Shown here: positions 56,489-62,174 of the stretch, in pieces
Layout: each line of letters begins with the position of its first letter
Position numbering within the stretch: position 1 is the stretch's first letter
DNA from: Ventosimonas gracilis
GTDB lineage: Bacteria; Pseudomonadota; Gammaproteobacteria; Pseudomonadales; Pseudomonadaceae
Length of the DNA stretch: 62,174 nt
Assembly: GCF_001580025.1 (NCBI RefSeq)
Contig: NZ_LSZO01000184.1
Coordinates: forward strand, 1-62,174
Direction: 5' to 3'
The notes under the pieces: model-generated
Databases searched by the model: none
What the model was told of the DNA's origin: nothing
Seen by the model: the letters and a program-made list of their open reading frames with translations, nothing else
Made by a program: the position numbers and the translations under genes

Positions 56489-57126
56489 GCTTTGTTGGGT
56501 TTTAAGCGGTGATGCAGTGCACCAATTATCATCGGTAAAAAAGAAAACAGCACAATGCCGAGCACCAAAAACGACAGATGGTCTTTGATAAAAGGCACGT
56601 TGCCAAAGAAATAGCCCAAAGGCACCAACGAGCCGACCCAAGCGAAGCTGCCGAGCACACTAAACAGCACAAAACGTCCGTAGGCCATATGGCTGATTCC
56701 GGCGACAAAGGGCGCAAAGGTGCGCACTATCGGCAAAAAACGCGCCAAGGTAATGGTTTTGCCGCCGTGGCGCTGATAAAAGGCTTGGGTGCGCTCCAAA
56801 TAATCACGGCGGAAGACTTTCGAGTTGGGATTGCGAAACAATCGCTCGCCGCTGGTGCGACCAATCCAATAATTGGTGCTATCCCCCAAAATCGCCGCTG
56901 TGATCAACAAAATAGCCAGCAGCCAAGGGTCCATATGCCCACTGCTGCACAGCGCCCCAGCCAAAAACAATAAGGAATCGCCGGGCAAAAACGGGGTGAC
57001 GACCAATCCGGTTTCGCAATAAACCACTAAAAACAAAATGGCGTAAATCCACAGACCGTAGTTTTCTACCAATAGATTGAGGTAAAGGTCAAGGTGCAGC
57101 AGCAGGTCAATCGGGTTGAAATCCAT
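56485..57126 (-). CDS. DedA-family membrane protein
   Basis: A 213-residue membrane protein with the DedA/SNARE-associated motifs [26 protein letters not shown] and [17 protein letters not shown]. DedA proteins support proton-motive force and undecaprenyl-phosphate or lipid transport; YqjA and YghB are E. coli relatives. Confidence 0.92.
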   Translation of the reverse strand: MDFNPIDLLLHLDLYLNLLVENYGLWIYAILFLVVYCETGLVVTPFLPGDSLLFLAGALCSSGHMDPWLLAILLITAAILGDSTNYWIGRTSGERLFRNPNSKVFRRDYLERTQAFYQRHGGKTITLARFLPIVRTFAPFVAGISHMAYGRFVLFSVLGSFAWVGSLVPLGYFFGNVPFIKDHLSFLVLGIVLFSFLPMIIGALHHRLKPNKA

Positions 57127-57216
57127 GCGTTATTTAAACAGCCGTAATGATGGAGGGGCGCATTATAAAAGTGGGGCAAGCGCCGTACGTTTTGTCTTTG
57201 TCGCCGCTTGTGTCGC

Positions 57217-58740
57217 TTAAAAATTAAGCGACCTGCGCAAAAAATCAAGCAACTGCCCGGTACTTTGGCGGGTATCTAAGCGCAGCGCTATTTCATCGCC
57301 CGCAAGCGGCTCAATAAGGGCCTGTTGTGCACAGACGACCTGCCAATTCGCCTCGGACGGGTCAACGCCTGTTTGCTGGCGTTGACTAATGCGCTGTTCA
57401 ATTAAAGATAAAGGCGCTTCGCAGGCCAAAATCCGCCAAGGCACGGCGGCATTTTCGGCAATCTGCCGCGCTGCCGCGCGCTCGCTGCGCTTTAAGTAAG
57501 CGGCATCGATAATCACCGGGTAACCAGCATGCAGCGCAGCTTCAGCCAATTGGTGCAAATGCGCATAGGTTTTTGTATGGGCCTGCTCGCTGTAACGGTC
57601 TTGGGCGTTGCCAAGCAGCCGTTTGCGCTCAACATCGGAACGCAGACAAAGCGCCCCGCTTTCATCGGCAAGCCGCCTTGCCAGATGGCTTTTGCCGCTG
57701 CCGGACAGCCCGTGCAGTATGACTAAAAAGCGCCCAGGGATAACGCTGTAGCTTTCCGCCAGCGCGATATAGGCGCGGTACTCGGCAAGTATCGCCTCGC
57801 GCTGCGCCGCGTCTTGCGCTTGACTTAAGCAAAACAGGCCGACTTTGGCGCGCACCAAGGCGCGGTGCGCTTTGTACAGAGGCCATAATGGCAGCGCCTG
57901 CCAGTCGCCAGTGTGCTCAAGCCAAGCATTGGTAAAACGGTGTGACAGCACCTGAAGGCCGCGCGTCTCTAAGTCCATCGCCAAAAAGGCCGCATCCAGC
58001 GCCTGGTCAATCAGGCGAAATTCTTCATTAAATTCAATACAGTCAAACAGGGCGACCTGTCCGTTTTCACGCAAAATCGCATTGCCCAGGTGCAAGTCGC
58101 CGTGGCATTCGCGCACCTTGCCGTTTGCGCCGCGCTCGGCAAGGTGCGGGGTGAGTCGGCTAATGCTCGCTTCAAGCCAAGCTTTTAGCGCGGCGAGCTG
58201 GGTTTTATCGGCTTGATCGCTTAACAACGGCTCGATTTGCGCAAAGTTTTGCCGCATCGGGGCCGAGATGGCCGGCACCGAGCAGAGCGGATGACTGGCA
58301 GAAACTTGCGGGGTTTTGTAGTGAAAACCGGCAATTTGGCCGGCTAAATCGTCAATATGTGCCAGGGTAAGCTCGCCACGCGCCTGCACCGCATCCAGCA
58401 AACTTTGCTGCGGAAACTGGCGCATTTTGATGCCGTACTCTATCGCCTGCCCGCTGCCGCCCAGTTTGGGTGCGTTTTCACTGCCGGTAATCGGCAGTAC
58501 CTCAAGATATAAATCTGCCGCCAAGCGTTGATTGAGGCGCAGTTCTTGCTCGCAGAAATGCTTGCGCGCCTCAAGGGTTGTGAAATTCAAAAAGCCAAAA
58601 TCCACCTTCTTTTTAATCTTGTAGGCAAACTCGCCCGTCAGCAGTATCCAAGAGATATGGGTCTCAATCAGCTTAAATTCAGTCACCGGATGGGGGAATA
58701 CGGCGGGGTTTTGCAGCGCAGCAATCAGCGTACAGCTCAC
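57217..58740 (-). CDS. APH-like kinase fused to an AAA/gluconate-kinase-like domain (COG2187-COG0645)
   Basis: GTG 58740 follows AGGAAG and opens MSCTLIAALQNPAVFPHPV; the longer open frame upstream is antisense to mrcB. The 507-residue product has an N-terminal aminoglycoside-phosphotransferase-like fold (YKIKKKVDFGFLNF; catalytic VRECHGDLHLGNAI and LFDCIEFNEEFR) and a C-terminal P-loop kinase (LHGLSGSGKSHLARRL). The fusion is widespread and its substrate unknown. Confidence 0.88.
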   Translation of the reverse strand: MSCTLIAALQNPAVFPHPVTEFKLIETHISWILLTGEFAYKIKKKVDFGFLNFTTLEARKHFCEQELRLNQRLAADLYLEVLPITGSENAPKLGGSGQAIEYGIKMRQFPQQSLLDAVQARGELTLAHIDDLAGQIAGFHYKTPQVSASHPLCSVPAISAPMRQNFAQIEPLLSDQADKTQLAALKAWLEASISRLTPHLAERGANGKVRECHGDLHLGNAILRENGQVALFDCIEFNEEFRLIDQALDAAFLAMDLETRGLQVLSHRFTNAWLEHTGDWQALPLWPLYKAHRALVRAKVGLFCLSQAQDAAQREAILAEYRAYIALAESYSVIPGRFLVILHGLSGSGKSHLARRLADESGALCLRSDVERKRLLGNAQDRYSEQAHTKTYAHLHQLAEAALHAGYPVIIDAAYLKRSERAAARQIAENAAVPWRILACEAPLSLIEQRISQRQQTGVDPSEANWQVVCAQQALIEPLAGDEIALRLDTRQSTGQLLDFLRRSLNF

Positions 58741-58821
58741 GGCAACTTCCTGTGACAGGCTAAAAAAACGCGCATTATGGCGGGCAAATTCAAACAGGCA
58801 AAGTGCGTATAATCGCCCGCC

Positions 58822-61200
58822 ATGAAAGGTGCACGAAACACTCCCCGCAAACCGGCCCGTAAATCGGCCAAATCCCCGCAACCACGCAAGTCGCGCAAAG
58901 CCCGCGCACAGCGTAAAAACCGCTGGTGGCGTTTTGCTTTTGGCTGGATGCTCAAACTGGGCTTGGTCGTGCTGGTGCTGATTGGCGGCTACACGGTTTA
59001 TTTGGATGCCATTGTGCAGGAGAAATTCTCCGGCAAGCGCTGGACCATTCCGGCCAAGGTTTATGCCAGACCGCTGGAGCTTTATGTCGGGCAAAAACTC
59101 TCGCGCAATGACTTTTTAAGCGAGCTTGCCGCGCTCGGCTATCGCAACGCCGCCGCAGCCAACACACCGGGCACGCTACACAGCAGCGGCAAAGAGACGG
59201 TGGAACTGCACAGTCGCGGCTTTCAATTCTATGAAGGCGCGGAACCGGCGCAGTGGATGCGGGCGCGTTTTAATGGCGACAGGTTGACCGAATTGTATGG
59301 GCAAGATGGCAACACACTACCGGTTGCGCGTCTTGAGCCGTTGTTGATTGGCGGGATTTATCCGGCGCACAACGAAGACCGCATTCTGATTCGCCTGCAA
59401 GATGCGCCGCCCTATCTGGTTAAGGCACTGGTGGCGGTGGAAGACCGCAATTTCTATTCGCACCGGGGCGTATCGCTGCGCGGCTTTGCCCGCGCCATGT
59501 GGACCAACCTCAAAAGCGGGCGCATGCGCCAGGGCGGCAGTACCTTAACGCAGCAGTTGGTCAAGAACTTTTATTTGACCAACGAGCGCAGCGTTCGCCG
59601 CAAAGCCACCGAAATGCTGATGGCCTTTCTGCTCGAATACCACTACGGCAAAGACGATATTCTTGAAGCCTATTTAAACGAGGTATTCCTCGCCCAAGAT
59701 GGCCGTCGCGCAATACACGGCTTTGGTCTGGCCAGCCAGTATTTTTTTGCGCAGCCTTTAGCCGAACTCAAACTGCATCAGGTCGCGCTGCTGGTGGGCA
59801 TGGTCAAGGGCCCTGGCGACTACAACCCAAGACGCAAGCCCGAAAATGCGCTGGCAAGGCGTAATCTGGTGCTCGATTTAATGGCCGAACAAGGCATTAT
59901 TTCCGCGCAGCAAGCCCGGGACGCCAAGAGCCAGCCGCTCGGTTTAAGCGAGCGACAAGGCGACACAGTACAGAGCAACTGGCCGGCCTTTTTGGATTTG
60001 GTCAAACGCCAGCTACGGCAGGATTACCGCGAAGAAGACCTGACCGGCGAGGGACTGCGCATCTTTACCAGTCTTGACCCCATCTTGCAAAACAAGGCCG
60101 AAGCGGCCATGGCGCAAACCTTTAAAAGCTGGAACGGACGGCGCGGCATTGAGCGAGTAGAAGCCGCCATGCTGGTAGTGGGTCCAGAAACCGGCGAAAT
60201 TGCCGCCATGCTGGGTGGACGCAAGCCGCGCTTTGCCGGTTTTAACCGCGCGCTCGATGCCAAAAGGCAAGTCGGCTCGCTGATCAAGCCGGTGGTTTAC
60301 CTAACCGCACTCGAACGCCCCAGCCAATACAGCCTGACCAGTTGGCTCGAAGACGAGCCGATTTCCATCCGCAGCAAGAACGGTGGGGTCTGGGAGCCGA
60401 GAAACTTTGACCGACAAGCGCACGGCACAGTACCGCTGTACCGCGCACTGAGCCATTCCTACAACCTCGCAACCGCCCGCTTGGGGATGGAACTGGGCGT
60501 GCCCAGCGTGCTGGATACCGTCGAACGCCTGGGCGTTAAAACCGACTGGCCGTCCTATCCCGCGACGCTGCTGGGCGCCGGTGCGCTGAGTCCGATGCAA
60601 GTCGCCACCCTGTATCAGACCATCGCCGGTGGCGGCTTTAATACCCCGCTGCGCAGTATCCGCAGCGTATTAACTGCCAATGGCGAGCCGCTTAAGGGTT
60701 ATCCCTTTCAAGTGCGACAAAGTATTGATAGCGGCGCCATCTACCTGCTGCAAAACGCACTGCAACAGGTGATGAGCAGCGGCACCGGACGCAGCGCCTA
60801 TAACCGCCTGCCGAAAGATTGGCTACTGGCTGGCAAAACCGGCACCAGTAACGACTCGCGCGACAGTTGGTTTGCCGGTTTCGGCCGCGACCTGCTCGCC
60901 GTAGTCTGGTTGGGACGCGACGACAACGGCGCAACACCGCTCACCGGCGCAACCGGCGCATTGCAGGTATGGACGGAGTTTATGTACCGTGCCAAGCCCT
61001 TATCGCTCGACACACCGCAGCCCGCCAACGTCGTCACCGCTTGGGTCGATCTTGAAAACGGCCAAGGCTCGGCACAAGGCTGCCCGAACGCCGCACAGAT
61101 ACCCTATATTCGCGGCACAGAACCCGCCCCAGGCCGTCCCTGCGCAGAAAACGGCGTTGACCCTTCGCTGATGGATTGGGTGCGCGGCTGGCTAAATTGA
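58822..61200 (+). CDS. mrcB: Penicillin-binding protein 1b
   Basis: A 792-residue bifunctional peptidoglycan synthase. A basic cytoplasmic tail and a TM helix (GLVVLVLIGGYTVYLDAI) are followed by a UB2H domain, the GT51 glycosyltransferase (VEDRNFYSHRGVS, catalytic Glu207; QGGSTLTQQLVKNFYL) and the transpeptidase with SLIK (Ser486), SYN and KTG (Lys672). Divergent from the APH-AAA gene. Confidence 0.96.
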   Translation: MKGARNTPRKPARKSAKSPQPRKSRKARAQRKNRWWRFAFGWMLKLGLVVLVLIGGYTVYLDAIVQEKFSGKRWTIPAKVYARPLELYVGQKLSRNDFLSELAALGYRNAAAANTPGTLHSSGKETVELHSRGFQFYEGAEPAQWMRARFNGDRLTELYGQDGNTLPVARLEPLLIGGIYPAHNEDRILIRLQDAPPYLVKALVAVEDRNFYSHRGVSLRGFARAMWTNLKSGRMRQGGSTLTQQLVKNFYLTNERSVRRKATEMLMAFLLEYHYGKDDILEAYLNEVFLAQDGRRAIHGFGLASQYFFAQPLAELKLHQVALLVGMVKGPGDYNPRRKPENALARRNLVLDLMAEQGIISAQQARDAKSQPLGLSERQGDTVQSNWPAFLDLVKRQLRQDYREEDLTGEGLRIFTSLDPILQNKAEAAMAQTFKSWNGRRGIERVEAAMLVVGPETGEIAAMLGGRKPRFAGFNRALDAKRQVGSLIKPVVYLTALERPSQYSLTSWLEDEPISIRSKNGGVWEPRNFDRQAHGTVPLYRALSHSYNLATARLGMELGVPSVLDTVERLGVKTDWPSYPATLLGAGALSPMQVATLYQTIAGGGFNTPLRSIRSVLTANGEPLKGYPFQVRQSIDSGAIYLLQNALQQVMSSGTGRSAYNRLPKDWLLAGKTGTSNDSRDSWFAGFGRDLLAVVWLGRDDNGATPLTGATGALQVWTEFMYRAKPLSLDTPQPANVVTAWVDLENGQGSAQGCPNAAQIPYIRGTEPAPGRPCAENGVDPSLMDWVRGWLN

Positions 61201-61231
61201 TTAAAGATGAATGAGTCATGTGAGGAAAAAC

Positions 61232-61891
61232 GTGAAAATCCAAGGATTGTTGGCCGCTTTACTGAGTAGCCTGCTGCTTGCCGGTTGCGTAACGACCCAA
61301 GGCACACCGCCGGTCATCGAAGCAGGCAGCCCGCTGCCAAGAGCAAAAACATCGACGCGCAGCACCCCCGCTCCCACGCCGCCGCAACAACCTGCCCTGC
61401 CAAACCGCCCGGCACAGCCGCCGGTAACGGTGGAAACCTTTCCCGCACCGCCTGCGGATACGGGATTTAGCCGAAGCCCTGCGGAATTTGAGCCACAAAA
61501 CAACCCACCCAGCATCAGCACCACGCCAAGCGGCATCCCGAGCGGCGGATTATCAGCCGATGAAAAACTCGAAGGTCCAGTGCTTGCGTTACTTTCCAGC
61601 GCCCGTGAACAACAAGGCAGCGGCAACCTTTCCGGCGCGGCGGCGAGCCTTGAGCGGGCGCAGCGCATTGCCCCGCGCGAGCCGCAAGTACTCTATCGCT
61701 TGGCCGAGGTTCGTCTTGAGCAAGGCGATGCCGAACAAGCCGAACAAATCGCGCAACGCGCACTGAGCTATGCGGGCGACCGCCCGCCGCTGCAAGCCGC
61801 TTTATGGGATGTGATTGCCCGTTCGCGCGAACAACGCGGCGATTTAACCGGCGCTGCGGCGGCACGGGCAAAAGCGCGGGTGAATCTGTAA
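61232..61891 (+). CDS. TPR-containing lipoprotein downstream of mrcB
   Basis: GTG 61232 is preceded by GAGGA and opens MKIQGLLAALLSSLLLAGC (Cys19); ATG 61211 is an alternative. A Pro-rich linker (about 35-90) leads to a short TPR region (REPQVLYRLAEVRLEQGDAEQAEQIAQRAL). It may help the adjacent PBP1b, as LpoB does, but I see no LpoB domain, so that is inference from position. Confidence 0.75.
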   Translation: MKIQGLLAALLSSLLLAGCVTTQGTPPVIEAGSPLPRAKTSTRSTPAPTPPQQPALPNRPAQPPVTVETFPAPPADTGFSRSPAEFEPQNNPPSISTTPSGIPSGGLSADEKLEGPVLALLSSAREQQGSGNLSGAAASLERAQRIAPREPQVLYRLAEVRLEQGDAEQAEQIAQRALSYAGDRPPLQAALWDVIARSREQRGDLTGAAAARAKARVNL

Positions 61892-61904
61892 GCGCATCCC
61901 CAGA

Positions 61905-61928
61905 CCCTCTCCCATTAATGGGAGAGGG
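61905..61928. repeat. REP-like perfect palindrome, likely terminator
   Basis: CCCTCTCCCATT and its exact reverse complement form a perfect 24-bp palindrome 14 bp after the lipoprotein stop. It belongs to the dispersed family seen at 38478. Confidence 0.65.
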
Positions 61929-61940
61929 GAGTACCTGCTC

Positions 61941-61978
61941 TGCCCTTCTCCCGTATGCCCGCCTGCGAGAGAAGGGCA
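61941..61978. repeat. Second REP-like inverted repeat
   Basis: TGCCCTTCTC (61941-61950) and GAGAAGGGCA (61969-61978) are perfect 10-bp arms around an 18-nt loop, in tandem with the palindrome at 61905. Confidence 0.55.
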
Positions 61979-62042
61979 CGAGGTATTGTTGAACAAGGGG
62001 ATAATCTAAATGCAACTCAACTGATACAATCCCAGCAGGGCA

Positions 62043-62094
62043 AAGACCCTGACATGGAAATGCAAGATTAATACTCAAATTTATTTAGGGTCTT
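62043..62094 (-). terminator. Inverted repeat beyond the partial gene at the right edge
   Basis: AAGACCCT (62043-62050) pairs with AGGGTCTT (62087-62094) over a 36-nt AT-rich loop, downstream of the stop at 62110 on the minus strand. It may end that transcript. Confidence 0.3.
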
Positions 62095-62109
62095 AGGAAG
62101 CAAACGCGA

Positions 62110-62174
62110 TCAAAGCGGCTGTTCACGCAGTAATTTTAGCAAGGCCAGATAGATGTTTTCATGTCGATGATTGA
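62110..62174 (-). CDS. C-terminal end of an unidentified gene (cut by window edge)
   Basis: The minus frame entering from the right edge reads NHRHENIYLALLKLLREQPL and stops at TGA 62112-62110. Protein-like but too short to name. Confidence 0.3.
   Translation of the reverse strand, partial: NHRHENIYLALLKLLREQPL

Noticed and set aside
58741-59094. N-terminal extension of the APH-AAA protein
   Set aside because: The extra 118 codons are antisense to mrcB; the SD and GTG at 58740 fit the family start.
62043-62094. Another copy of the MITE-like end (AGGGTCT)
   Set aside because: Only the first seven bases match; the rest of the 23-bp repeat is absent.

Overview
The window is GC-rich, densely coded DNA from a gammaproteobacterium whose gene order resembles Pseudomonadales. 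The block maf-yceD-rpmF-plsX-fabD-fabG-acpP-fabF-pabC-mltG-tmk-holB (no fabH between plsX and fabD), the LPS block dnpA/mig-14/msbA/inaA-like and the imelysin iron operon are all arranged as I remember them from Pseudomonas. I cannot name the genus. I saw no rRNA, tRNA or CRISPR array.

Layout. 1-1.4 kb: a TnpB gene cut by the left edge and a short inverted-repeat element. 1.4-2.9: pyruvate kinase. 2.9-8.4: a four-gene iron-responsive operon (imelysin, di-haem c-type oxidoreductase, second imelysin, DUF1513) behind a Fur-like site; a 267-bp MITE-like element sits in frame in the signal peptide of the second imelysin. 8.4-8.8: a small secreted protein. 8.9-23.8: a 17-gene, tightly overlapping aryl polyene (APE) pigment cluster on the minus strand with two intact ketosynthases, a chain-length-factor-like protein, two ACPs, a fused ligase-dehydratase, an MMPL exporter, a LolA-like protein, and a flavin enzyme carrying the WxWxIP motif of halogenases.

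24.0-29.4: a lipoprotein gene that appears switched off by a 7-bp tandem repeat, then an aliphatic amidase/AmiS/MoxR-ATPase/vWA operon, then a second broken copy of the lipoprotein 3' end, so the amidase module looks like an island between duplicated ends. 29.5-33.1: pilY1 and a pilX-like gene. 33.3-39.2: a LysR regulator and the LPS/envelope block. 39.2-43.2: a catabolic locus (FAD oxidoreductase, D-2-hydroxyacid dehydrogenase, cupin, GlxA-type AraC regulator) with shared operator-like sequences. 43.3-45.1: dcd and alaA.

45.2-47.0: a destroyed maf gene. Its C-terminal and middle pieces lie on either side of an NfeD-SPFH cassette, and its N-terminal part is replaced by one end of the same MITE-like family. 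A near-perfect sigma-70 promoter follows and drives the primary-metabolism operon from yceD to holB (47.0-55.8). 55.8-61.9: rpiA, a DedA protein, an APH/AAA-kinase fusion, mrcB (PBP1b) and a TPR lipoprotein. REP-like CCCTCTCC/GGAGAGGG palindromes are scattered through the window; one forms the 3' end of tmk and supplies the holB ribosome-binding region.

The most rewarding items are the APE cluster (a probable ATT start codon for apeO, a halogenase-like enzyme, a fused ApeH-ApeI), the in-frame MITE insertion, the phase-variable lipoprotein candidate, the amidase-MoxR-vWA module, and the split maf locus. All family assignments come from reading the translations and from memory of the families; no search was run.
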